Source: Phyllobacterium sophorae
GTDB lineage: Bacteria > Pseudomonadota > Alphaproteobacteria > Rhizobiales > Rhizobiaceae
DNA: 64,000 bases
NCBI RefSeq assembly: GCF_003010965.1
Contig: NZ_PGGM01000004.1
Location: 186,001-250,000 of the forward strand
Direction of reading: 5' to 3'
Below, in pieces: positions 48,426-57,098 of the stretch; positions within the stretch are counted from its first letter, which is position 1, and every line of letters begins with the position of its first letter. The translations under genes and the position numbers were made by a program. Under the pieces are notes generated by a model. That model was given only the letters and a program-made list of their open reading frames with translations, had not been told where the DNA came from and searched no databases.

Positions 48426-50015
48426 ATGTCGAACGCCACCACAATCGGTAATGCCGGAGTACCCGCCGTTCCGGAAGATCGCATCGATCCGAAGAAAGCC
48501 ATCGCCTTCCTGGCGATGGTGTTCGGCATGTTCATGGCCATTCTGGATATCCAGATCGTCTCGGCGTCCCTCGCTGAGATCCAGGCTGGTCTGAGCGCTA
48601 GCTCCGATGAGATTTCGTGGGTCCAGACCTCCTATCTGATCGCCGAAGTCATCATGATCCCACTTTCGGGCTTCCTCGGACGGCTCGTATCGACCCGCAT
48701 CCTCTTCTCGGTCTCCGCCGCGGGCTTCACCGCCGCCAGCGTCCTGTGTGCCACGGCGACCAATATCGACCAGATGATCGTTTACCGCGCCATCCAGGGC
48801 TTCATCGGCGGCGGCATGATCCCCAGCGTCTTTGCGGCGGCTTTCACCATCTTTCCCCCTTCGAAGCGTTCCATCGTTTCCCCGATGATCGGCTTGGTTG
48901 CAACGCTGGCACCAACTATCGGGCCAACCGTCGGCGGCTATCTCAGCAATGCCTTTTCCTGGCACTGGCTTTTCCTCGTCAATGTCATTCCCGGCATAGC
49001 CGTCGCAATCGCCGCATGGAACCTGATCGATTTCGACAAGGGCGACCGCTCGTTGCTCAGCAAGTTCGACTGGTGGGGCCTCGCCGGTATGGCGGCCTTT
49101 CTGGGCTCGCTTGAATATGTGCTGGAAGAGGGCCCGCGCAATGATTGGCTGCAGGATCATGCCGTCTATTATTGCAGCATTGTCATGGTCATCGGTGCAG
49201 TGGTGTTCTTCTATCGTGCTTTCACAGCGGAACAGCCGATCGTCGATCTGTTTGCATTCAAGAACCTGAACTTTGCCTTCGGCTCGGCTTTCTCTTTCGT
49301 CCTCGGCATTGGCCTGTACGGCTTGACCTACATCTATCCGGTCTATCTCGGGCAGATCAGGGGCTATGACGCGCTCATGATCGGTGAAGCACTCTTTGTC
49401 AGCGGCCTTGCAATGTTCATGACTGCCCCAGTTGCCGGGTTCCTCTCGGGCCGCATGGATCCGCGCATCATGATCATGATCGGTTTCCTGGGCTTTGGTG
49501 CCGGCACCTGGACCATGACGCACCTCACGGCAGACTGGGATTTCCATGAATTGCTGATCCCGCAAATACTGCGCGGCTGTTCGCTGATGCTGTGCATGGT
49601 ACCGATCAACAATCTCGCCCTTGGCACGCTGCCACCGTCGCGGCTGAAGAACGCTTCCGGTCTTTTCAACCTCATGCGTAATCTTGGGGGCGCAGTCGGG
49701 CTTGCTGTCATCAACCAGATTCTCACGGATCGCGGCGCGATCCACTATGCGCAGCTCTCCGAGAACGTCCGCTGGGGTAACCCGGAGGCTGAGGATCTCC
49801 TCGCAAGCATGAGCAAGAATTTTGCCTCCCATGGTCTTGATGGGCCGACGACCGCACTTAGCAAAGTCTCCGGCATGGTCCATCAGCAAGCGTCTCTGCT
49901 GTCGTTCATGGACGTTTTCTACATACTGACCGTGCTGTTTGCCTCGCTTGCGGTCTTCGCCATCTTGATGCGCAAGCCGGGTGCGCCGGCTCCCGGCGGC
50001 GGTGGCGGACACTGA
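48426..50015 (+). CDS. emrB: DHA2-family MFS multidrug efflux pump (EmrB type)
   Basis: This is a 529-residue, 14-helix major-facilitator drug:H+ antiporter. Typical elements are the first helix FLAMVFGMFMAILDIQIVSA (motif D1 LDIQIV), WVQTSYLIAEVIMIPLSGFL, and motif C-like GPTVGGYLSNAFSWHWLF. It lies 25 bases after the adaptor gene in a clear emrAB operon under the divergent TetR regulator. Substrates are likely hydrophobic antimicrobials or plant phenolics, not determinable from sequence. Confidence 0.92.
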   Translation: MSNATTIGNAGVPAVPEDRIDPKKAIAFLAMVFGMFMAILDIQIVSASLAEIQAGLSASSDEISWVQTSYLIAEVIMIPLSGFLGRLVSTRILFSVSAAGFTAASVLCATATNIDQMIVYRAIQGFIGGGMIPSVFAAAFTIFPPSKRSIVSPMIGLVATLAPTIGPTVGGYLSNAFSWHWLFLVNVIPGIAVAIAAWNLIDFDKGDRSLLSKFDWWGLAGMAAFLGSLEYVLEEGPRNDWLQDHAVYYCSIVMVIGAVVFFYRAFTAEQPIVDLFAFKNLNFAFGSAFSFVLGIGLYGLTYIYPVYLGQIRGYDALMIGEALFVSGLAMFMTAPVAGFLSGRMDPRIMIMIGFLGFGAGTWTMTHLTADWDFHELLIPQILRGCSLMLCMVPINNLALGTLPPSRLKNASGLFNLMRNLGGAVGLAVINQILTDRGAIHYAQLSENVRWGNPEAEDLLASMSKNFASHGLDGPTTALSKVSGMVHQQASLLSFMDVFYILTVLFASLAVFAILMRKPGAPAPGGGGGH

Positions 50016-50405
50016 TGGATTCGATGAGCCAGCCGCCGGCCAGACGGCGGGATTCGGCAAAATAAGTTTAGCCTACTAAGATAAATTGAAGTGGTTGGCA
50101 TTTTCGCGCAGAAGGGGGAATGTCGCACTCGAACTAACGCGACATCATTAACCGGCTAATTGCCGCGCGTTCCAACATTTCTGTCGTTATTGAAGCAATT
50201 TAGACATCAACGGGTTACGCCATAAATTTAGCTTTTGGCTGAATTGCTAAGCCACGAAAAAAGTGGTTCACTCCCTTTCACTGCTCAGGAAAACGACGTT
50301 CACGGCCTCTTCATCGCTCTGTCATCCAACTGACACGAGACACCTATATCGGAGCTGGACGTCGAAACAGAGCCAATGACGTATCGCTTAAAAAGGGGTG
50401 TTAAA
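50016..50405. other. Gene-free region between emrB and the PHO-box ABC transporter
   Basis: No gene is supported in these 390 bases. A hairpin with stem CCGCCG/CGGCGG (50033-50050) lies just past emrB but lacks a T tract. The middle is A+T-rich, and the end carries the PHO box and putative -10 of the transporter operon. Confidence 0.6.
50319..50350 (+). promoter_or_regulatory. PHO box and -10 of a PhoB-type promoter
   Basis: CTGTCATCCAACTGACAC (50319-50336) matches the PhoB box pattern CTGTCAT-N4-CTGTCAT/C at 12 or more of 14 defined positions. TATATC at 50345-50350 is correctly placed as a -10 after the box. The binding-protein gene starts 56 bases further on, so induction by phosphate starvation is predicted. 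Confidence 0.7.
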
Positions 50406-51509
50406 ATGGTTGGTTACACAAAACGCGCGCTCGCGCTGTCAACAGCTCTGCTGTTCGCGAGCACATCAATTTCATTCGCCGAGGCGCCGGCCGAGCTCGT
50501 CGATGCCGCAAAGAAGGAAGGCTCACTCACGACGATTGCCTTGCCACACGACTGGTGCGGTTACGGCGACATCATCGCTGGCTTCAAGGCCAAGTATGGC
50601 ATTGAAGTCAACGAATTGAACCCGGATGCCGGCTCGAAGGACGAAGTCGAGGCGATCAAGGCAAACAAGGACAACAAGGGCCCACAGGCACCTGACGTTA
50701 TCGATGTCGGTCTTTCGTTTGGCCCGGATGCCAAGAAAGACGGCCTGACAATGCCTTACAAGGTTTCCACCTGGGATTCGATCCCGGCGGAACTGAAGGA
50801 TGCTGACGGCCATTGGTATGGCGACTACTACGGCGTTATGGCGCTTGAGGTGAACACCGATATCGTCAAAAACGTACCGAAGGACTGGTCGGACCTGCTC
50901 AAGCCCGAATATGCAAATACCGTCGCACTTGCAGGTGACCCGCGCGCCTCCAACCAGGCTATCCTTGCCGTGCAGGCCGCAGGCGCTTCGACTGGTGCCA
51001 AGCCTGGCGCGGAAGCCGGCGAAGCTGGTCTGAAGTACTTTGGCGATCTGAACAAGGCTGGCAATTTCGTCCCGGTTATCGGCAAGTCCGGCACACTCGC
51101 ACAGGGTGCTACACCCATCATCATCACCTGGGATTATAATGCTTTGGCCGGTCGCGATACACTCAAGGGCAACCCGCCGGTTGAAGTTGTTGTACCTGCC
51201 TCCGGCGTTCTTGCCGGCGTGTATGTGCAGGCCATCAGCGCCTATGCACCACATCCCAATGCAGCCAAGCTCTGGATGGAGTATCTCTATTCCGACGAGG
51301 GGCAAATTGGCTACCTGAAGGGCTATTGCCACCCGACACGTTTCCAGGACCTGGTTAAGAACAACAAGGTGCCAAAAGAAGTCCTCGACAAGCTTCCGCC
51401 TGCGGCAGCCTATGAAAAGGCATTCTTCCCAACCCTTGATGAACAGGCAGCCGCCAAGGATGCCATCACCAAAGGCTGGGACAAGGTCGTCGGCGCCAAC
51501 GTCAAGTAA
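50406..51509 (+). CDS. ABC transporter substrate-binding protein (AfuA/AEP-type)
   Basis: This is a 367-residue SBP_bac_1/6-family periplasmic protein. The signal peptide starts MVGYTKRALALSTALLFAST and cleavage after SFA is likely. The mature part resembles Fe3+/2-aminoethylphosphonate/spermidine-type binding proteins (IIITWDYNALAGRD, PHPNAAKLWMEYLYSDEGQ). AAGGGG precedes the ATG at 50406; the ATG at 50376 has no ribosome site. A PHO box lies upstream. In Sinorhizobium a related operon labelled as iron uptake (afu) is PhoB-controlled. The ligand is therefore more likely an organophosphonate or phosphate ester than iron, but this is inference. Confidence 0.85.
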   Translation: MVGYTKRALALSTALLFASTSISFAEAPAELVDAAKKEGSLTTIALPHDWCGYGDIIAGFKAKYGIEVNELNPDAGSKDEVEAIKANKDNKGPQAPDVIDVGLSFGPDAKKDGLTMPYKVSTWDSIPAELKDADGHWYGDYYGVMALEVNTDIVKNVPKDWSDLLKPEYANTVALAGDPRASNQAILAVQAAGASTGAKPGAEAGEAGLKYFGDLNKAGNFVPVIGKSGTLAQGATPIIITWDYNALAGRDTLKGNPPVEVVVPASGVLAGVYVQAISAYAPHPNAAKLWMEYLYSDEGQIGYLKGYCHPTRFQDLVKNNKVPKEVLDKLPPAAAYEKAFFPTLDEQAAAKDAITKGWDKVVGANVK

Positions 51510-51521
51510 GTTCTGGCTATC

Positions 51522-51551
51522 GAATCCCCGCGGAACCATCCGCGGGGATTC
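51522..51551 (+). terminator. Intercistronic hairpin between binding-protein and permease genes
   Basis: A perfect 12-bp stem, GAATCCCCGCGG / CCGCGGGGATTC, with a six-base loop starts 13 bases after the stop codon. There is little T tract, so it may be an attenuator or mRNA stabiliser that keeps binding-protein expression above that of the permeases. Confidence 0.75.
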
Positions 51552-51638
51552 CGTTCTGTCAGACTATGGGCTTTGCCTGCTTCGCAATGAGCGGGGCAAC
51601 AGTTATATTGAACCCATGAATGCGGTCCCAACACACTT

Positions 51639-52544
51639 ATGAGTGCGATTTCAGAACATAGTTCCTCACCCCCGGTCCCCTTGCCGGTCAACGAGCGCAA
51701 ACGCCTTTCTCTCGATTGGCTGGGCGTCATGCCATTCATGATTTTTGCGGTGATGTTCCTGGTTCTGCCCACGATTTACCTTGTCGCGGGCGCTTTTCAG
51801 GATGCCCAGGGCAATCTGACCCTCGTGAATATGGCTAATCTTTTCCAGCCTTCAATTCGGGACGCCTACTGGATATCGATCAAGATCTCCCTGGCTTCGG
51901 CGCTTTTGGGCGCAGTGATAGGCTTCTGTATTGCTGCTGCAGTCGTTCTGGGCGGCCTGCCAGGCTGGATCCGCTCGCCACTGATGACCTTTTCCGGCGT
52001 CGCCTCGAATTTCGCTGGTGTTCCCCTGGCTTATGCTTTCCTCTTCACACTTGGACGCACAGGTCTCGTCACCTATCTGCTGGTCAATATTTTCGGCTTC
52101 AACCTCTATGCCCATGGCTTTAATCTGCTCAGCTTCTGGGGCCTGACCATCACCTATCTGTACTTTCAGATTCCGTTGATGGTTCTCATCATCACCCCAG
52201 CCCTCGATGGCTTGAAGCGGGAGTGGAAGGAAGCGGCGCTAATTCTTGGCGCCACCGGCCCGCAATACTGGCGCATGGTGGCATTTCCGATCCTCTGGCC
52301 TGCACTGCTGGGAACGATGCTTCTGCTTTTCGCCAATTCCTTCGGTGCTATCGCCACAGCCTATGCGTTGACCGGCTCCTCGCTCAGCATCGTGCCGATC
52401 GTCCTCTACGCCCAGATCCGCGGCGATGTATTGCAGGACCCGCAACTGGGTTATGCGCTGGCCTTCGGCATGATTGTCATCACCGGCGTTTCCAATGGAA
52501 TCTACATCTGGATGCGTGCCCGCAGTGAGCGGTGGCTCAAATGA
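51639..52544 (+). CDS. ABC transporter permease (PotB/PhnU-like)
   Basis: This is a 301-residue inner-membrane permease with six helices and the EAA-type loop KREWKEAALILGATGPQYWR (about residue 190). The N-terminal 30 residues are polar and cytoplasmic. No strong ribosome site is seen before the ATG at 51639, which follows a hairpin-containing gap of 129 bases after the binding-protein gene. The stop overlaps the next start (ATGA). Confidence 0.87.
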   Translation: MSAISEHSSSPPVPLPVNERKRLSLDWLGVMPFMIFAVMFLVLPTIYLVAGAFQDAQGNLTLVNMANLFQPSIRDAYWISIKISLASALLGAVIGFCIAAAVVLGGLPGWIRSPLMTFSGVASNFAGVPLAYAFLFTLGRTGLVTYLLVNIFGFNLYAHGFNLLSFWGLTITYLYFQIPLMVLIITPALDGLKREWKEAALILGATGPQYWRMVAFPILWPALLGTMLLLFANSFGAIATAYALTGSSLSIVPIVLYAQIRGDVLQDPQLGYALAFGMIVITGVSNGIYIWMRARSERWLK

Positions 52545-53332
52545 AGTCAAATCGTTTCTGGTCGTGGATCGCTCTCGCCTTCGGTATTCTCTACTTTGTG
52601 CTGCCGCTGCTGGGTCTGCTCGAGTTTTCATTGCGCATGCGTCGCGGCACCTATTCGCTCGATGCCTACTGGGTAGTGCTGAGTGATCCCGGCTTTCAGG
52701 CGACGTTCACCTATTCCGTCTTCATGGCAATCGCGACAATCATCGTCGGCGTCGTGCTGGTGGTTCCGACAGCCTACTGGGTGCGGTTAAGGTTGCCGGC
52801 CTGGCGCCCGTTCATCGAATTCATCACGCTTCTACCGCTTGTAATTCCTGCAATCGTCATCGTGTTCGGCTACATCCGGCTCTACAACACGTCTTCGATC
52901 CTGCCTCTGACCGGATCGGCGATGGGAACGAATATCTTGCTCTGCCTGGGATATACGACTCTTGCCCTGCCCTATATGTATCGCGCCGTCGACACGGGTC
53001 TTGGCGCCATTGATATCCGCACCCTGACCGAAGCCGCCGAAAGCCTCGGTGCCAGCCGTATCACCATCATGTCGCGTATCATTCTTCCCAACGTGCTCGT
53101 CGCGGTTCTGTCCGGTGCCTTCCTGACCTTCGCCATCGTCATCGGCGAATTCACCATGGCGGCGCTTCTCAATCGCCCGGCGTTCGGACCGTTCCTGCAG
53201 TTGCTCGGTGCAAATCGCGCCTACGAACCGGCAGCGCTCTCGGTGATCGCCTTTGCCATCACCTGGATCTGCATGGGGCTGATCCAGGTCGTCACCCGTC
53301 TCAATAAATCCCTCGCTGCGACCAAGCGATAA
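52541..53332 (+). CDS. ABC transporter permease (PotC/PhnV-like)
   Basis: This is a 263-residue permease with six helices and the coupling loop TLTEAAESLGASRITIMSRI (about residue 165). It starts at the ATG overlapping the TGA of the previous gene (ATGA), showing translational coupling. Together the two permeases form a heterodimeric channel of the spermidine/2-aminoethylphosphonate type. Confidence 0.88.
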   Translation: MKSNRFWSWIALAFGILYFVLPLLGLLEFSLRMRRGTYSLDAYWVVLSDPGFQATFTYSVFMAIATIIVGVVLVVPTAYWVRLRLPAWRPFIEFITLLPLVIPAIVIVFGYIRLYNTSSILPLTGSAMGTNILLCLGYTTLALPYMYRAVDTGLGAIDIRTLTEAAESLGASRITIMSRIILPNVLVAVLSGAFLTFAIVIGEFTMAALLNRPAFGPFLQLLGANRAYEPAALSVIAFAITWICMGLIQVVTRLNKSLAATKR

Positions 53333-53347
53333 TCCGGATACTCACTC

Positions 53348-54415
53348 ATGTCATTTCTCAGCATCAGTCATTTGAAAAAGAGTTTCGGAGCTACCACCGT
53401 CGTTCATGATTTCAATCTCGAGGTCGAGAAAGGGGAGTTTGTTTCCTTCCTTGGACCGAGCGGTTGCGGCAAGACCACGGTCCTGCGCATGGTAGCCGGG
53501 TTTGAAACCCCGACCTCCGGCAAGATCAGCATCGGCGGCAAGGATGTCGTCAATCTGAAGCCAAACCAGCGCAATATCGGGATGGTGTTCCAGGCCTATG
53601 CGCTGTTCCCCAATATGACCGTGGCGCAGAATGTCGCCTTCGGTCTGAAAGTCGCCAAGAAGCCGCAGGCGGAAATCAACGCGACGGTGCACGAAATGCT
53701 GTCGCTGATCAAACTCGACCATCTCGCCGAACGCTTCCCCTATCAGCTCTCCGGCGGTCAGCAGCAGCGTGTGGCACTGGCCCGCGCACTGGCCACGAAG
53801 CCACAGGTGCTACTCCTGGATGAACCCCTCTCCGCTCTCGACGCGAAGATCCGTGTTTCGCTGCGTGAGGAAATCCGGGCGATCCAGCGCAAGCTCGGTA
53901 TCACCACCATTTTCGTCACCCACGATCAGGAAGAGGCCTTATCGATCTCTGACCGTATTGTGGTGATGTATGAAGGCAACGCCGAACAGGTCGGTGCTCC
54001 TTTCGAAATTTACAACCAGCCAGCATCCCGGTTCGTCGCTTCCTTCGTAGGCACGCTCAATACGCTGGATGCCACGGTGCGCGATGCAGCGGCTGGACTC
54101 ATCAGCATTGATGGCAAGGATATTTCGATCGACCGGACACGCCTCAATGGTCACAAGACCGGCGACAAGATATCACTCGCCGTCCGTCCGGAAGCTGTCA
54201 GCCTCGGCGATGCGACTGACAAGCGCGAGACGACGCTCGACGGCACGATCAACAGTGTGCATTTCCTGGGTTCGGTCATCCGCATCCGCGCATCGCTCGG
54301 CGAAAACACTGTATCCTTCGATACCTTCAACAATCCGAGCGCCCCGCCGCCGGAACCCGGCGAGAACGTCAAGGTCAGCCTTTGCGCAAAGGACCTGCTG
54401 GTCCTGGGGCATTAA
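53348..54415 (+). CDS. ABC transporter ATPase (PotA/FbpC-like)
   Basis: This is a 355-residue ATPase. Walker A GPSGCGKTTVLRMVAG is at about residues 37-52, signature LSGGQQQRVALARALA at about 133, Walker B VLLLDEPLSALDAKIR follows, and VTHDQEEALS carries the switch His. A C-terminal TOBE_2 domain of about 110 residues follows. It closes the four-gene ABC operon, 15 bases after the second permease gene. The next genes run in the opposite direction. Confidence 0.9.
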   Translation: MSFLSISHLKKSFGATTVVHDFNLEVEKGEFVSFLGPSGCGKTTVLRMVAGFETPTSGKISIGGKDVVNLKPNQRNIGMVFQAYALFPNMTVAQNVAFGLKVAKKPQAEINATVHEMLSLIKLDHLAERFPYQLSGGQQQRVALARALATKPQVLLLDEPLSALDAKIRVSLREEIRAIQRKLGITTIFVTHDQEEALSISDRIVVMYEGNAEQVGAPFEIYNQPASRFVASFVGTLNTLDATVRDAAAGLISIDGKDISIDRTRLNGHKTGDKISLAVRPEAVSLGDATDKRETTLDGTINSVHFLGSVIRIRASLGENTVSFDTFNNPSAPPPEPGENVKVSLCAKDLLVLGH

Positions 54416-54488
54416 CAGATCAACCGCTCCCGCAGCATCAAAAAAGGCACTGTTTCCAGCGCCTCATTCAACAGGTAAACCTTCGCAG

Positions 54489-55655
54489 TTATCCCGCAAT
54501 CGCCTCATCCAGCAGCTTCAATGCTGCTTTCTTCGTCAACTTGACCGGATTGCCACCGGCCGTCGGATCGACAATGGCCATGTCGGCAATCAGCTCTTTC
54601 TGCTTCTTCGTCATGTTGAGGTCCTTGATCAGACCCGGCAGCGCGTGCGGCACCTTTAGCTCCTTGCGCAGCTTGATCACCGCCTTGGCAAAGCCGTCGA
54701 AACCGCCCTTGATGCCGATATAGCTGGCAAGACGCGCAATTCGCTCTTCCACCGCATCACGGTTGAAGGCCAGCACATAGGGCATGAACACCGCATTGGT
54801 CATGCCGTGATGTGTGTCGTAAAGCGCGCCGATGGGATGCGAGAGCGAATGGATGGCGCCGAGACCCTTCTGGAACGCGGCGGCACCCATCGCAGCGGCG
54901 CTCATCATATGCGCCCGCGCTGTCAGATCCTTGCCATTCGCGTAGGCCTTCGGCAGGTTTTCGAACACCAACCGGATACCTTCGACCGCAATGCCATCGG
55001 CCATCGGATGATAGCCCGGCGCGCAATAGGCTTCGAGGCAATGCGCCAGCGCATCCATGCCCGTGCCGGCAGTTATGAACGCCGGCATACCAACCGAAAG
55101 TTCGGGATCGGCGATAACCACCACCGGCAGAAGCTTCGGATGGAAGATCACCTTCTTGGTGTGGGTTTCCTCATTGGTGATGACACCGGCGCGCCCGACC
55201 TCCGAACCCGTTCCGGCCGTTGTCGGGACTGCGATAATCGGCGCGATCGCGTCGCTGTTGGCGCGTGTCCACCAGTCACCGACGTCCTCGAAGTCCCAGA
55301 CCGGCCGCGTCTGTCCAGCCTGGAAGGCGATCAGCTTGCCAAGATCGAGTGCCGAGCCACCGCCGAAGGCGATGACGCCGTCGTGCTTGCCCTTTTTGAA
55401 TACAGCGATACCGGCCGTCAGGTTCGATTCCACCGGATTGGGCTTCACATCCGAAAACACCCCGTATGGCACCTTCGCGTCGTCGAGGATTTTCAAAGTG
55501 CTTGCCACGACAGGCAGCTTGGCAAGGCCCGGATCGGTGACGAATAGCGGTTTCTTGATCCCCGTCGCTTCCAGAACCTCCGGCAATTCCGCGATGCGCC
55601 CCGCGCCAAAACGGACGGTGGTCGGATAGTTCCATTTGGAAATGAGTTTGCTCAT
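54489..55655 (-). CDS. Iron-containing alcohol dehydrogenase
   Basis: This is a 388-residue group III alcohol dehydrogenase. The NAD motif GGGSALDLGKLIAF is at about residues 97-110 and GTGSEV at about 150. Metal ligands appear as Asp and His in GMDALAHCLEAY and two His in HSLSHPIGALYDTHHG. It lies last in the minus-strand cluster after an aldehyde dehydrogenase and a glutamine-synthetase-like ligase. An alcohol oxidation step fits a gamma-glutamylated amino alcohol as the substrate rather than a diamine. Confidence 0.88.
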   Translation of the reverse strand: MSKLISKWNYPTTVRFGAGRIAELPEVLEATGIKKPLFVTDPGLAKLPVVASTLKILDDAKVPYGVFSDVKPNPVESNLTAGIAVFKKGKHDGVIAFGGGSALDLGKLIAFQAGQTRPVWDFEDVGDWWTRANSDAIAPIIAVPTTAGTGSEVGRAGVITNEETHTKKVIFHPKLLPVVVIADPELSVGMPAFITAGTGMDALAHCLEAYCAPGYHPMADGIAVEGIRLVFENLPKAYANGKDLTARAHMMSAAAMGAAAFQKGLGAIHSLSHPIGALYDTHHGMTNAVFMPYVLAFNRDAVEERIARLASYIGIKGGFDGFAKAVIKLRKELKVPHALPGLIKDLNMTKKQKELIADMAIVDPTAGGNPVKLTKKAALKLLDEAIAG

Positions 55656-55675
55656 GTCATGTCTCTCTCAGGGAA

Positions 55676-57061
55676 TTAGATCTGTTCGCGCAAATGATAG
55701 GACTTGGGTCTCGTCAGATTGCCATAGCCGATGGCGGACATTGCCGCGCCCTTGCCGGTCTCCTTGACGCCGGTCCACACCAGCGCCGGGTCGATATAGT
55801 CGCAGCGGTTCATGAACACCGTGCCGGTCTCGATCCGGTCGCCGATATCTGCCGCGTGATCCGTATCGGTGGTCCACAGCGACGCCGTCAGGCCATACTG
55901 GCTGTCATTCATCAGTGCCACGGCTTCCTCGTCGTTGCGCACCTTCATGATGCCGACGATCGGGCCGAAACTCTCCTCGCGCATGACGCTCATCTGGTGA
56001 TCGACGCCCGTCAGCACCTCTGGCGCGAGATAGGGCGAACCCGCCTTGTCATTGGCAGCACTCATGTTGACGTGCGCCTTGGCGCCCTTGCGCAGGGCTT
56101 CGGCCTTCTGCTCACGCACGAGATCGGCAAAGCGCGTCTGCGCCATGGGTCCCATCGTCGTTGAAGCATCCAGCGGGTTGCCGACGACATATTGCCTGGT
56201 GAGGTCGATAAAGCCATCGACGAAGCGGTCATAGACGTTTTCGTGCACATAGATGCGCTCGATACCGCAGCAGCATTGGCCGGAATTGAAGAAGGCGCCG
56301 TCGACAAGGTTGGCCACCGCGTGGTCGAGATTGACGTCCGGCAGCACATAGGCCGGATCCTTGCCTCCAAGCTCGAGGCCAAGCGTCATGAACGTTCCGG
56401 CAGCAGCCTTCTCGATGGCGCGGCCACCGCCGACGGAACCGGTAAAATTGACATGATCGATACGCCCCGAACCCAGCAGTTTTTCTGTCTGGCCGTGGCT
56501 CAGCACGATGTTCTGGAAGACGCCCTTCGGCAGTCCGGCCTTCTCGAATGCCTGGGCGAAGCGCTCGCCAACGATGAGCGTCTGCGCCGCATGTTTCAGG
56601 ATCACGCTGTTACCCGCCATCAGCGCCGGGATGATGGTGTTGACAGCGGTCAGGTATGGATAGTTCCAAGGCGCGATGACCATGACGACGCCGAGCGGTA
56701 CATGTTTGATGTAGCGGCGGAATCCCGGCCTGTCGTTCTCGACGACCGGTGCGAGCGCCTGTTCGGCGATCCTGACCATGTAGCGCGTACGCTCTTCGAC
56801 ACCGCCCTTTTCGCCGCCATAGCGCACCGGCCGCCCCATCTGCCAGGCGATCTCGGGAACGATTTCGTCATTCATGGCGAGCAGTGCATCAAGCGCGGCG
56901 AGGCAAAACCGGCCACGCTCGGCAATGCTCGTCTGTGCCCAGTCCGCTTGTGCCTGTTTCGCCGTTTCTACAGCGGCGTCGACGGCCTTGTCGGTTGCAA
57001 TGGGGCGTTCCGCATAGACGGAACCGTCGATCGGGGTAATCAGTTTGACCGTCTCGGTCAT
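55676..57061 (-). CDS. NAD(P)-dependent aldehyde dehydrogenase
   Basis: This is a 461-residue aldehyde dehydrogenase superfamily enzyme. Seen are the cofactor/folding motif APWNYPYLTAVNTIIPAL, the general base Glu in LGLELGGKDPAYV and the nucleophilic Cys in FNSGQCCCGIERIYV. It would oxidise the aldehyde made by the adjacent iron alcohol dehydrogenase. In the gamma-glutamyl route the product would be a gamma-glutamyl amino acid. It is separated by 20 bases from the dehydrogenase gene and 37 bases from the ligase gene, so they form an operon. Confidence 0.9.
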   Translation of the reverse strand: MTETVKLITPIDGSVYAERPIATDKAVDAAVETAKQAQADWAQTSIAERGRFCLAALDALLAMNDEIVPEIAWQMGRPVRYGGEKGGVEERTRYMVRIAEQALAPVVENDRPGFRRYIKHVPLGVVMVIAPWNYPYLTAVNTIIPALMAGNSVILKHAAQTLIVGERFAQAFEKAGLPKGVFQNIVLSHGQTEKLLGSGRIDHVNFTGSVGGGRAIEKAAAGTFMTLGLELGGKDPAYVLPDVNLDHAVANLVDGAFFNSGQCCCGIERIYVHENVYDRFVDGFIDLTRQYVVGNPLDASTTMGPMAQTRFADLVREQKAEALRKGAKAHVNMSAANDKAGSPYLAPEVLTGVDHQMSVMREESFGPIVGIMKVRNDEEAVALMNDSQYGLTASLWTTDTDHAADIGDRIETGTVFMNRCDYIDPALVWTGVKETGKGAAMSAIGYGNLTRPKSYHLREQI

Positions 57062-57098
57062 GGCAAAACCTCTAGGCTATTTATGTCAGTTTCGTTCT

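Noticed and set aside
48360-50060. Open frame of 566 codons antisense to emrB
   Set aside because: The translation is a low-complexity His/Asp/Arg/Gln mixture typical of an antisense frame over a membrane protein gene.
54416-54488. Terminator between the convergent ATPase and alcohol dehydrogenase genes
   Set aside because: No stable stem with adequate G+C pairing was found in this 73-base gap.
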